A stretch of 64,000 bases of DNA from Bradyrhizobium canariense (GTDB lineage Bacteria; Pseudomonadota; Alphaproteobacteria; Rhizobiales; Xanthobacteraceae). The translations under genes were made by a program, and so were the position numbers. Positions 1 through 8,460 of the stretch are shown piece by piece (position 1 is the first letter of the stretch; each line of letters opens with the position of its first letter). The notes beneath the pieces are model-generated. The model was given only the letters and a program-made list of their open reading frames with translations, was not told the DNA's origin and made no database searches. The stretch is taken from assembly GCF_018130465.1 (NCBI RefSeq), contig NZ_JAFCKJ010000004.1, forward strand, positions 62,001 through 126,000, in the 5' to 3' direction.

Positions 1-707
1 ATGACCGCGGAGCCGATCACGAACCAGGCGAGGACACCAACGATCGCTCCCGTTATCCCCGAACCGAACAGCCGTCCGAACATGGAGCGCAGGATGCCGC
101 CGATGACCAGCGGGCCGAACAGCAGGAAGTAAAAAAGCGGCTCGATGTCGTTCCAATCGCCGAAATTCACGCTCCGCGAGGGCGTCGGCAACGGCTCGCC
201 ATCGATGACGCGAATCATGCGGTCGACACCCGCCGTGATGCCGCCGGCGAAATCGCCACTCCTGAATTTCGGCGTGATGGCTTCATCGATGATGCGCCGC
301 GAGGTGACGTCGGTGAGCGCGCCCTCGAGGCCGTAACCGACCTCGATGCGCAAATGCCGGTCGTTCTTGGCCACAACGAGGATGGCGCCGTCGTCGACCT
401 TCTTGCGTCCGATCTTCCAGGCCTCCGCAACGCGGATCGCGAACTGCTCGATCGTCTCCGGGTCGGTGGTCGGCACGATCAGCACGGCGACCTGGCTGCC
501 CTTGCGGGTCTCGAAGTCCTGCAGCTTCTGCGACAGCGCGGCGATGTCGCCGCTGGAGAGCGTGCCGGTCTGATCGACCACGCGGCCGGTCAGTTGGGGT
601 ATGGCGACGTCGGCCGAAGCGGGGAGTGCAAAGGCGAGGAAGACTGCAAGGACGAGCGCAACATACGACGGGAAGGTCGAACAGGCGCGCCACAACCGCG
701 CTGTCAT
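1..707 (-). CDS. TPM-domain (YgcG-type) membrane protein, 3' end cut by window edge
   Basis: The reading frame is open from an ATG at 707 to the left edge of the window (about 235 residues seen). It begins with a hydrophobic signal segment ending in ALPASA. A TPM domain follows, with the family features PxLTGRVVD, a TGTLS turn, VLIVPTT and a long GxAxxVGYGLEG-like stretch. The last visible part is a hydrophobic, Gly-rich membrane segment. TPM proteins are envelope proteins of poorly defined function. They often sit beside LemA, as here (846-1457, same strand, upstream). The start codon lies inside a dispersed repeat (703-805), so the N terminus may have been shaped by that insertion. Confidence 0.85.
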   Translation of the reverse strand, partial: MTARLWRACSTFPSYVALVLAVFLAFALPASADVAIPQLTGRVVDQTGTLSSGDIAALSQKLQDFETRKGSQVAVLIVPTTDPETIEQFAIRVAEAWKIGRKKVDDGAILVVAKNDRHLRIEVGYGLEGALTDVTSRRIIDEAITPKFRSGDFAGGITAGVDRMIRVIDGEPLPTPSRSVNFGDWNDIEPLFYFLLFGPLVIGGILRSMFGRLFGSGITGAIVGVLAWFVIGSAV

Positions 708-805
708 CGCCCGGCTCGACCGGGCGATCCAGTATTCCAGAGACGACAGCGGAATACGGAGAAGCCGCGGCGCACTGGATTCCCCGCTTTCGCGGGGAAT
801 GACAG
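703..805. repeat. Intergenic inverted-repeat element between lemA and the TPM gene
   Basis: The outer arms read roughly gtcatcgcccggctcgacc at the left and cgcggggaatgacag at the right. Internal complementarity includes ccgggcgatcc and ggattccccg. It fills almost the whole gap between the two genes and covers the TPM start codon (705-707). I recall very similar multicopy elements in Bradyrhizobium genomes; that memory is not a search result. Confidence 0.6.
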
Positions 806-845
806 CGGTGGGTGGGGCGAAGCGCGTTCGCAAAACAGTGCGCAC

Positions 846-1457
846 TTACTTCGACGGCGCGGGCGCCGGGTTGAAATCAACCTTCGGTGCGGTCGAGATT
901 TCCTTCTCGTTCCCGACCGAGAAGTTCGGCTTCTCCTTGTAGCCGAACATCATCGCAGTGACGTTGCTCGGGAACGAACGGATGGTGACGTTGTAGTCCT
1001 GCACCGCCTTGATGTAGCGGTTGCGCGCCACCGTGATGCGGTTCTCGGTGCCTTCGAGCTGCGACATCAGATCCTTGAACAGCGCATCCGACTTGAGCTG
1101 CGGGTAGTTCTCGGTGACCACGAGCAGCCGCGACAGCGCGCCGGAAAGTTCGCCCTGGGCGGCCTGGAACTTCTGGAATGCGGCGGGATCGTTCAGCACC
1201 TCGGGCGTCGCCTGGATGCTGCCGACCTTGGCGCGGGCATTGGTGACACCGAGCAGCACGTCCTTTTCCTGCTGGGCAAAACCCTTCACCGAGTTGACGA
1301 GGTTGGGCACGAGATCGGCGCGGCGCTGATACTGGTTCACGACCTCGGACCAGTTGGCCTTGATCTGCTCGTCCTCGCTCTGGATCGCGTTATAACCGCA
1401 ATTGGTGAGGCTCAACGAGGCCAGTGCCGCCAGCACGGTCAGGATCTTGCGCATCAA
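846..1457 (-). CDS. lemA: LemA family lipoprotein
   Basis: The 203-residue product has a lipoprotein signal with the lipobox LTNC, which puts the acylated Cys at residue 20. The LemA helical domain follows, recognisable by QYQRRADLVPNLV and NYPQLKSD. LemA proteins are membrane-anchored helical bundles of uncertain role, commonly encoded with TPM proteins. The TPM gene lies downstream on the same strand, 138 bp away, with a repeat element in the gap. The start ATG is at 1457, and the length is normal for the family (about 190-205). Confidence 0.93.
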   Translation of the reverse strand: MMRKILTVLAALASLSLTNCGYNAIQSEDEQIKANWSEVVNQYQRRADLVPNLVNSVKGFAQQEKDVLLGVTNARAKVGSIQATPEVLNDPAAFQKFQAAQGELSGALSRLLVVTENYPQLKSDALFKDLMSQLEGTENRITVARNRYIKAVQDYNVTIRSFPSNVTAMMFGYKEKPNFSVGNEKEISTAPKVDFNPAPAPSK

Positions 1458-1637
1458 ATTTCTCCCGGTGGAATCGGACGCAAGCTACCAGATTGCGCGC
1501 GCGAGATGCCAGACATCTTGCGTCCAGGCCGAGGCCGCGAAAAGCAGCCGATTTACGCAAGCCTCTTGCTTAATCCCGGCTGTAATAGTCAACTCAAGGG
1601 AACAATAATACCAAGACGGAAACGCCAGGGGAACGCG

Positions 1638-2492
1638 ATGACCTCGTTCGAGACCATCCTCGTGGAGAGGCCGGAGCCGGCGATCGCTCGGATCGTGATG
1701 AACCGGCCCGACGCGCGCAACGCGCAGAACCTGCAAATGACCTACGATCTCAACGCCGCCTTCGATGAGGCGGTGCAGGATGACGCGGTCAAGGTGATCA
1801 TTCTCGCCGGCAACGGTCCGCACTTCTCCTCGGGCCATGATTTGCGCCCCGGCGGCAAGAATGCCGCAGGCGCCGATTTTCCGCCGATCGGAAATTGGGG
1901 CGGCTTCGCTGAATCAAACGCCCATGGCCGCTTCGCGCGCGAGCAGGAGATCTATCTCCAGATCACGCGGCGCTGGCGCAACCTCGCCAAGCCCACAATT
2001 GCGGAGGTGCACGGCAAGTGCATCGCCGGCGGCCTGATGCTGGCCTGGGCCTGCGATCTGATCGTCGCCAGTGACGATGCGCAGTTCTGCGATCCCGTGG
2101 TCACCATGGGTGTCTGCGGCGTCGAATGGTTCGTTCATCCCTGGGAGCTCGGCCCGCGCAAGGCCAAGGAATTTCTGTTCACCGCCGACGCGTGGAGCGC
2201 GCAGGAGGCGCACCAGCTCGGCATGGTCAACCAAATCGTGCCGCGCACGGAGCTGTCATCCTCCGTGCTGGCGCTGGCGCGCCGGATCGCGTCAAAACCG
2301 TCCTTTGCGCTGAAGCTGACCAAGGAGGCGGTGAATCGTTCGGTTGACGTGATGGGCCAGCCGGCCGCAATCGACCAGGCCTTTGCGCTGCATCAGCTCT
2401 GTCACGCGCACAATCTTCAGGAATTCGGCATGATCGTCGATCCATCCGGCCTGCACCCCTCCGTGCGCAAGCCGCCGGCGGCCGCGGAGTAG
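1638..2492 (+). CDS. Enoyl-CoA hydratase/isomerase (crotonase) family protein
   Basis: The 284-residue protein starts at ATG 1638 with AGGGGA five bases upstream. The crotonase fold is shown by MNRPDARNAQN, the oxyanion segment FSSGHDL and VHGKCIAGGLMLAWACDL. At the two positions where hydratases carry catalytic Glu residues I read GLMLAW and CDPVVTMG, so neither classical Glu is obvious. The reaction may therefore differ from simple hydration. It is followed after 5 bp by two acyl-CoA dehydrogenases, so it probably belongs to one acyl-CoA degradation operon. The substrate is unknown. Confidence 0.88.
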   Translation: MTSFETILVERPEPAIARIVMNRPDARNAQNLQMTYDLNAAFDEAVQDDAVKVIILAGNGPHFSSGHDLRPGGKNAAGADFPPIGNWGGFAESNAHGRFAREQEIYLQITRRWRNLAKPTIAEVHGKCIAGGLMLAWACDLIVASDDAQFCDPVVTMGVCGVEWFVHPWELGPRKAKEFLFTADAWSAQEAHQLGMVNQIVPRTELSSSVLALARRIASKPSFALKLTKEAVNRSVDVMGQPAAIDQAFALHQLCHAHNLQEFGMIVDPSGLHPSVRKPPAAAE

Positions 2493-2497
2493 ACACG

Positions 2498-3646
2498 ATG
2501 GATCTCAATCTCACCGACGAGCAACGCCTGCTGCGCGAAAGCGCGGAGCGCTTCGTGGCCGAAAGCTACGATGCCGATCACCGCCGCAAGATGGCGAACG
2601 ATCCGCTCGGCTTCAGCCCGGCGGTGTGGAAACAATTCGCCGAGCTCGGCTGGCTGGCGTTGCCGATCGCGGAAGAGTTTGGCGGGCTCGGCGGCAGCGC
2701 GGTCGAGATCGGCATTTTGGCTGAAGCCTTCGGCCGCGGGCTGGTGTCGGAGCCGTATATCGCAACGGTCGTGCTTGGCGCTGCGTTGATCGAGCGATGC
2801 GGCAGCACGGCGCAGAAGCAGGCAATCCTGCCGAAGATCGCGGACGGATCGTTGAAGCTCGCGCTCGCGCATTCCGAGCGCGCAGCGCGATTCGATCTTG
2901 CCAAGGTCGCAACGACTGCGACCAAGACCGCGCAAGGCTGGCGCCTTGCCGGCAGCAAGATCGCGGTACTCGACGGCCACGCCGCCGATGAGATCATCGT
3001 CTCCGCACATATCCACGATCATCGAGGGCCATCGGGACGGATCGGCCTGTTCCTGGTGCCGGCGACGGCGCCGGGTGTTGCGATCTCCGACTACGAGCGC
3101 CTCGGCGGCGGGCGGGCCTGCAACATCGAGCTGTCGGATGCGCACCTGCCGGAGGATGCCTTGCTCGGCAATGGGCATGACGCGCTGCCGGCAATCGAAT
3201 GGGCCGTCGACCGCACCATGGCCGCACTCGGTGCCGAGGCTGTCGGCATCATGCAGGTGCTCCTGGACACCACGCTGGAGTACACAAAAATCCGGAAGCA
3301 GTTCGGGCGGCCGCTCTCGGCCAACCAGGTGATCCGCCACCGCCTCGCCGACATGGCGGTGCAGGTCGACGAAGCGCGCTCGATGGCGCTGCGCGCCGCG
3401 CTGAAGGTCGACGCCGATCCGGTCGAGCGCGCGCGGGCCGCGTCGGGCGCGAAGGCGAAGATCGGAAAATCCGCGCGCTTCGTCGGCGAGCAGTCGATCC
3501 AGCTTCACGGCGGCATGGGCGTCACAGAAGAGCTCGAGGTGGGCGCTTATTTCAAGCGGCTGGTCGCGTTCGATACGCTGTTCGGCGGCAGCGCGCACCA
3601 CTATGGCCGCCACGCCCGGCTTGGCCGCACCACCGTGCCTGCCTGA
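2498..3646 (+). CDS. Acyl-CoA dehydrogenase family protein (first of a pair)
   Basis: 382 residues with the usual three-part acyl-CoA dehydrogenase layout: an N-terminal helical domain, a middle beta domain (AHSERAARFDL) and a C-terminal helical domain (QFGRPLSANQVIRH, QLHGGMGVTEE). It should oxidise an acyl-CoA with FAD, passing electrons to ETF. The site where many family members have the catalytic Glu (YEGTSE-like) reads FGGSAHH here. It starts 5 bp after the crotonase and ends 15 bp before a second dehydrogenase. The two may form a heteromeric enzyme, as known for some steroid and aromatic pathways; that is inference. Confidence 0.9.
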   Translation: MDLNLTDEQRLLRESAERFVAESYDADHRRKMANDPLGFSPAVWKQFAELGWLALPIAEEFGGLGGSAVEIGILAEAFGRGLVSEPYIATVVLGAALIERCGSTAQKQAILPKIADGSLKLALAHSERAARFDLAKVATTATKTAQGWRLAGSKIAVLDGHAADEIIVSAHIHDHRGPSGRIGLFLVPATAPGVAISDYERLGGGRACNIELSDAHLPEDALLGNGHDALPAIEWAVDRTMAALGAEAVGIMQVLLDTTLEYTKIRKQFGRPLSANQVIRHRLADMAVQVDEARSMALRAALKVDADPVERARAASGAKAKIGKSARFVGEQSIQLHGGMGVTEELEVGAYFKRLVAFDTLFGGSAHHYGRHARLGRTTVPA

Positions 3647-3661
3647 TACAAGGAACGCATC

Positions 3662-4858
3662 ATGGACCTGTCGTTCAACGCCGAGGAGCGCGCCTTCCAG
3701 GACGAGGTGCGCGGTTTCATTGCCAGGAATCTCACCGACGAGATGAAGCGCGCGACCGCGCTAACGCCGTCCGTGTTCTCCGACCCCGATATCGGCATGG
3801 CCTGGCAGCGCGCGCTGCATGCCCAAGGCTGGGGCGCGCCGGGCTGGCCGGTCGACCATGGCGGGCCGGACTGGACGCCGGCGCAACGCTGGATCTTCGA
3901 GACCGAAAGCGCGCGCGCCGGCGTGCCCAACGTCAACGTGATGGGCGTGAAGATGGTCGGGCCCGTCATCATCGGCTTCGGCTCGCCCGAGCAGAAGAAC
4001 TTCTATCTGCCGCGGATTCTTTCCGGCGAGGACTATTGGTGCCAGGGCTATTCCGAGCCGGGCTCCGGCTCCGATCTCTCCTCGCTGAAGACGCGCGCGG
4101 TGCGCGACGGCGACGACTACATCATCAACGGCACCAAGATCTGGACCACGCATGCCCACCACGCCAACCGCATGTTCGCGCTGGTGCGCACCAGCGACGG
4201 GCCGCGGCAGCAGGACGGCATCAGCTTCATCCTGATCGACATGAGGACACCGGGCATCACAACGCGCCCCATCCTCACCATCGGCGGCGACCACGAGGTC
4301 AACCAGGTGTTCTTCGACGACGTGCGCGTTCCCGTGGCGAACCGCGTCGGCGAGGAAGGCAAGGGCTGGACCTACGGCAAGTACCTGCTCGAATTCGAGC
4401 GCGGCTCCGGCATCGCGTCAGCGAAGCTGCGCGAAGGGCTGAAGGCGATCGCGGAGCTCGCTGAATCGGACCTGACGGGCCGCGCCATCGACAGCCCCGA
4501 CATCGCGACGCGCATCTCCGAGGTCGAAGTCGACATCGACGCGCTGGAGATGACCGAGCTGCGCGTGCTCGCGGCGTTGCAGACCGGACAGAATCCGGGC
4601 GCGGTGTCGTCGATCCTGAAGCTGCGCAACAGCGAAATCCGGCAGGCCGTGACGCGGTTAGGCGTCGACGTGATCGGCCATGACGCCCTCGCGGTCGAGC
4701 CGATGCGCCCGCTCTACAAGCTCAACCACGAGCCGGCGATGCCGGAGGAGATGCTGACGGTGGTACCGGAATATCTCAACGGCCGCGCCTACACGATCTT
4801 CGGCGGCACCTCGGAGATCCAGCGCGACATCATCGCGAAGATGATGCTGGGGATTTGA
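3662..4858 (+). CDS. Acyl-CoA dehydrogenase family protein (second of a pair)
   Basis: 398 residues with typical motifs: QGYSEPGSGSDL for the FAD/substrate loop, INGTKIWTTHAH in the middle domain and GGTSEIQRDIIAK near the C terminus. The canonical catalytic-Glu position reads IFGGTSEIQ, so that Glu is replaced by Gly. The neighbouring paralogue also lacks it. The start ATG at 3662 is preceded by AAGGAA. It is last in a three-gene run with the crotonase, and a repeat element follows immediately. A CaiA-like or steroid FadE-like role is possible, but the substrate cannot be read from the sequence. Confidence 0.9.
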   Translation: MDLSFNAEERAFQDEVRGFIARNLTDEMKRATALTPSVFSDPDIGMAWQRALHAQGWGAPGWPVDHGGPDWTPAQRWIFETESARAGVPNVNVMGVKMVGPVIIGFGSPEQKNFYLPRILSGEDYWCQGYSEPGSGSDLSSLKTRAVRDGDDYIINGTKIWTTHAHHANRMFALVRTSDGPRQQDGISFILIDMRTPGITTRPILTIGGDHEVNQVFFDDVRVPVANRVGEEGKGWTYGKYLLEFERGSGIASAKLREGLKAIAELAESDLTGRAIDSPDIATRISEVEVDIDALEMTELRVLAALQTGQNPGAVSSILKLRNSEIRQAVTRLGVDVIGHDALAVEPMRPLYKLNHEPAMPEEMLTVVPEYLNGRAYTIFGGTSEIQRDIIAKMMLGI

Positions 4859-4898
4859 ACCAGCGAGCAATTTGGTAACGCGCGCGCCACAAACTCAA

Positions 4899-5022
4899 TG
4901 TCGTCCCGGCGAAGGCCGGGACCCATACGCCGTGACGAAGTTGTAGCGCGGAGCTGGTAACTGCAAATCTTCGCCGAACTGGATCCGGTGGTTATGGGTC
5001 CCGGCCTTCGCCGGGACGACAA
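4899..5022. repeat. Large imperfect palindrome (tcgtcccggcgaaggccggga type)
   Basis: The left arm (4899-4927) and the right arm (4994-5022) are near-perfect reverse complements: tcgtcccggcgaaggccggg against cccggccttcgccgggacga. Each arm also contains its own short hairpin (cccggc/gccggg). It lies between two convergent genes. Related arms recur at 16025-16153, 51242-51366 and as a single arm at 58878-58900. Confidence 0.75.
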
Positions 5023-5052
5023 TTGTGACTACTGCGACGGCGTAGCCTACAA

Positions 5053-7374
5053 CTAACCCACCTTCGCGTCCCTGATCGCCTGCCAGATCTTCTGCGGCGT
5101 CAGGGGCGTGTTGAGCTGGGTGATGCCGAGCTCGGCGAGCGCATCCATCACGCCGTTGGTGACGCAGGGCGGCCCGCCGATGGCGCCGGATTCACCGCAG
5201 CCCTTGGCGCCGAGCGGATTGGTGCGGCAGGGCGCGGAATCGTCGAGCGTCACCACGATCGGCGGAACGTCGTCCGCACGCGGGATGCAGTAGTCCTGGT
5301 AGCTCGCGGTGAGCAGCTGGCCGTCGGCATCATAGGACACGCCCTCATACAGCGCCTGGCCGATACCCTGCGCGACGCCGCCATGGATCTGCCCCGTCAC
5401 CAGCATCGGGTTCACGGCGACACCGACGTCGTCGACCGTGGTGTAACGCACGACCTTGGACACGCCGGTCTCGGGGTCGATCTCGACCTCGCAGATATGC
5501 GTGCCGTTCGGCCAGCTGGGACCGTCGACCTCGCCTTCGGAATCGACGCTGAGTTGTGCGCCGCTCTCCTTCTCGGCAATATCGAACAGGCTGATGCGGC
5601 GATCCGTGCCGACCACGGTGAGCATGCCGCCCTCGTATTCGATGTCCTCGATCGAGGTCTCCAGCACGTTTGCCGCCTTCTCGCGCGCCTTCTGGATCAG
5701 ATCGTTGGAGGAGACCGCGACCGCCGTGCCGCCGACGAACAGCGAACGCGATCCTACGCTGCCAAAGCCCGTCGCCAGATCAGTGTCGCCCTGGACCACG
5801 TCGATCTTGTCCATGGTAATGCCGAGCGTGTCGGAGATCATCTGGGTGTAGGTGGTCTGCAACCCCTGCCCCATTGCCATGGTGCCGGAATGCAGGACGA
5901 CGCGGCCCTGTGAGGTCGCGTGCAGGCTGACCTTCTCGGTGTGGGCGCGGCCACCAGTCCATTCGATATAGGAGGTGAGCCCGCGGCCGTACAGCAGGCC
6001 CTTCTTCTTCGCCGCCTTCTTGCGCGCGGCAAAGCCGTCCCAGTCCGCAAGCTTCACGGCGCGGTCAAGCATGTGCGCGAAGGCGCCGGAATCGTAAACC
6101 TGCCCCGCCGCATTCGTGTAGGGCAGTTGCGCCGGCTTGATGTAGTTGGCTTTCCGGATCGCGCGCGGATCCATGCCGATTTTTCGCGCGGCAGCGTCGA
6201 ACAGGCGCTCGACGATGAACACGGCCTCTGGGCGGCCGGCACCGCGATAGGCACCGACTGGCGCGGTGTGGGTCATTACCGACTTCACCTCGAAATGCAC
6301 CAGCGGCAGGTCGTAGACGCCGGTCTGCACGAACGGCCCCAGCACCAGCGGAATGATATTAGCGGCACCCGAGGAATAGGCGCCGGTGCAGCCGATCGAG
6401 CTGACGCGATAGGCCAGCACCTTTCCCTTCTCGTCGAGCGCGAAAGAGGCGGTCGAGGTGAGATCGCGGCCGTGGGTGCCGCCGACGAATTCGTCGGTGC
6501 GGTCGCCGCGCCAGCGGATCTTCCTGTTCAGCTTGGTTGCGGCGTAGGCGACGATGCCGTCCTCGGGATAGAGGTTGGTCTTCTGGCCAAAGCCGCCGCC
6601 GATATCGCCGACCAGCACGCGAACGCTGTCCTTCGGACGCTTCAGCACGGCCTCGGCCAGCACGTCACGGGTCGAGGCGGGCGTCTGCGATTGCACATGC
6701 AGCAGAAGGCGGCCGGACGTCTTGTCGATCTCGGCAATGGTCGAGCGCGGCTCCATGGCCGACGGCACGAGACGCTGGCTGACGAGATCGAGCTCGACGG
6801 TATGCGCCGCCTTGGCAAAAGCCTCGTCCACCTTGGCGGCATCGCCATAGCTCATCGCGCCGACGATGTTGTCGGGCGCCTCCGGCCACACCACGGGCGC
6901 GCCGGGCTGGACCGCCTTGACGGGATCGACCACCGCCGGCTGCACGTCATATTCGACGACGATCGCTTCGGCCGCGCTCTGCGCGTCGGCGCGCGAGGAG
7001 GCCACCACGGCGGCCACGGCCTCGCCCGCGTAGCGCACGATTTCGTGGGCGAGCAGGCGGCGCGGCGGCACCGTCATCGGCTTGCCGTCGGGGCGCTTGA
7101 AGATGCTCAAAGTCGGGATGACGCCGATGTCGTCCTTGACGAGGTCGGCGCCGGTGTAGACCGCGGTCACGCCGGGCATCGCGGTGGCGGCGCCGGTGTC
7201 GATCGAGACGATCTTCGCGTGGGCATGCGGCGAGCGCAGCAGGTACAACCACAGCGCGCCATCTTCCGGCTTGTCGTCGATGAACTGCCCCTTCCCGGTG
7301 AGCAGCCGCTGATCTTCCAAACGCTTGACGGGCTGCCCCGTTCCGAAACGCAAATTGCCGGGAAGAATGTTCAT
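5053..7374 (-). CDS. Molybdenum hydroxylase large subunit (CoxL/aldehyde oxidase type, form II)
   Basis: The start chosen is ATG 7374 (MNILPGNLRFGTGQ), giving 773 residues, normal for the family. The frame stays open further upstream but without family similarity. The N-terminal aldehyde oxidase a/b-hammerhead domain is followed by the molybdopterin-binding domain with GGGFGQKTNLYPED, GAYRGAGRPE and the C-terminal GCGESGAIGG carrying the catalytic Glu. The loop reads AYRGAGR, not the AYRCSFR of true CO dehydrogenase, so CO oxidation is unlikely. No FAD-binding or 2Fe-2S subunit gene is adjacent, so partners would have to be encoded elsewhere. Confidence 0.92.
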   Translation of the reverse strand: MNILPGNLRFGTGQPVKRLEDQRLLTGKGQFIDDKPEDGALWLYLLRSPHAHAKIVSIDTGAATAMPGVTAVYTGADLVKDDIGVIPTLSIFKRPDGKPMTVPPRRLLAHEIVRYAGEAVAAVVASSRADAQSAAEAIVVEYDVQPAVVDPVKAVQPGAPVVWPEAPDNIVGAMSYGDAAKVDEAFAKAAHTVELDLVSQRLVPSAMEPRSTIAEIDKTSGRLLLHVQSQTPASTRDVLAEAVLKRPKDSVRVLVGDIGGGFGQKTNLYPEDGIVAYAATKLNRKIRWRGDRTDEFVGGTHGRDLTSTASFALDEKGKVLAYRVSSIGCTGAYSSGAANIIPLVLGPFVQTGVYDLPLVHFEVKSVMTHTAPVGAYRGAGRPEAVFIVERLFDAAARKIGMDPRAIRKANYIKPAQLPYTNAAGQVYDSGAFAHMLDRAVKLADWDGFAARKKAAKKKGLLYGRGLTSYIEWTGGRAHTEKVSLHATSQGRVVLHSGTMAMGQGLQTTYTQMISDTLGITMDKIDVVQGDTDLATGFGSVGSRSLFVGGTAVAVSSNDLIQKAREKAANVLETSIEDIEYEGGMLTVVGTDRRISLFDIAEKESGAQLSVDSEGEVDGPSWPNGTHICEVEIDPETGVSKVVRYTTVDDVGVAVNPMLVTGQIHGGVAQGIGQALYEGVSYDADGQLLTASYQDYCIPRADDVPPIVVTLDDSAPCRTNPLGAKGCGESGAIGGPPCVTNGVMDALAELGITQLNTPLTPQKIWQAIRDAKVG

Positions 7375-7520
7375 TCCGTGGGGTCCTCGAGGTCTCTTGA
7401 AATGCGGGCTGCCTTTTAGCGGATCGGGACAGGCGAGACCAGCCGCGGTTTTGGGCGGCCGGACCATGGATTCGTCATGTCGGGCATAGGCGAGCGGAAG
7501 CGAAGCCGTCCTATGGGCGG

Positions 7521-8396
7521 CTAGGCAAGCTCCCGCAAGGCCGCTTCCACGACCTTGCGCGCATCGGCGGTGAGAGCGGCCTGCGGCGGGACGGGATCGC
7601 CGACGTCGTAGCCCTGGATGGCCAATCCGGCCTTGATGCAGGCCGCCAGGTTGAAGCGCGCGAAGGCCTCGTTGATGCGCCACAGCCGGCGTTGGAGCGC
7701 CATCGCCTCGTCCCAGCGGCCGGCCTTGCAGAGGTCGTAGAGCGCGACGCTCTGGCGCGGGATGATGCAGGCAGGGCCCGCCATCCAGCCGAGCCCGCCG
7801 ATCAGCATCACGGCGGCCGGGATGTGGGCGGAGGCCGAGAACACCCGCAAGGCATCGCCGCAGCGGTTCATGATCGAGAGCAGCCGGCCGGTGTTGGTCG
7901 AGGCGTCCTTGATGTAGCCGATGCGCGGATGTTCGGCGAGCCGCGCGATGATGTCGAGGGTCAGATCCGAGCGCTGGAATTGCGGATTGGTGTAGATGAC
8001 GACGGGGATGTCCACGGCATCCGCGATGGCGCGGAAATAGGATTCGACCTGGGCATCGGCAAGCGGGAAATACGCTTCCAGGATCGCCAGAATGCCGTCG
8101 GCGCCGAGCTTTTGATACGCCTTGGCCTGCGCCACCGCGTCTGCCGTCGAGGTGGAGGCGACGCCCGCGACGACAGGCACACGTCCCTTTGCCGCCTCGA
8201 TCGTGGTCTGCACGACCGCGGTGCGTTGGGCGGCATTGAGATAGGCGAACTCGCCGGTCGAACCGAGCGGGGTCAGACCGTGGACGCCGGCGCCGATCAG
8301 ATCGTCGCAGAGCTTTGCGAGCACGTTCGTCCGCACCACGCCGTCGGGATCGACGGGCGAGACGAGATAGGGGAAGACGCCGCGAAAATCGGACAT
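7521..8396 (-). CDS. Dihydrodipicolinate synthase/N-acetylneuraminate lyase family protein
   Basis: 291 residues, a TIM-barrel class I aldolase/lyase. Visible family landmarks are the GSTGEF phosphate/carboxylate loop near residue 45, the catalytic Tyr in VVIYTNPQF and the Schiff-base Lys in YIKDAST. The start ATG at 8396 opens [14 protein letters not shown]. As a member of a family with many substrates (pyruvate-dependent aldolases, dehydratases), its exact reaction cannot be assigned. It sits between the molybdenum hydroxylase and a VOC protein on the same strand, so it may serve the same catabolic route. Confidence 0.88.
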   Translation of the reverse strand: MSDFRGVFPYLVSPVDPDGVVRTNVLAKLCDDLIGAGVHGLTPLGSTGEFAYLNAAQRTAVVQTTIEAAKGRVPVVAGVASTSTADAVAQAKAYQKLGADGILAILEAYFPLADAQVESYFRAIADAVDIPVVIYTNPQFQRSDLTLDIIARLAEHPRIGYIKDASTNTGRLLSIMNRCGDALRVFSASAHIPAAVMLIGGLGWMAGPACIIPRQSVALYDLCKAGRWDEAMALQRRLWRINEAFARFNLAACIKAGLAIQGYDVGDPVPPQAALTADARKVVEAALRELA

Positions 8397-8460
8397 GTCA
8401 GGTGTGAATCCCGGAAACTGGCCAGCGCCTGACCGGTATTACCAACGCTCGCGCCGGCGA

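Noticed and set aside
354-2492. A 712-residue open frame on the plus strand ending in the crotonase
   Set aside because: The first 428 codons run antisense to lemA and the TPM gene and look like reversed coding sequence; the crotonase proper starts at 1638 with a good ribosome site.
5053-7374. Carbon monoxide dehydrogenase
   Set aside because: The active loop is AYRGAGR, not AYRCSFR, and no CoxM/CoxS genes are adjacent.
5920-7419. A long plus-strand frame opposite the molybdenum hydroxylase
   Set aside because: Antisense shadow with no domain; the minus-strand protein has its cofactor motifs.
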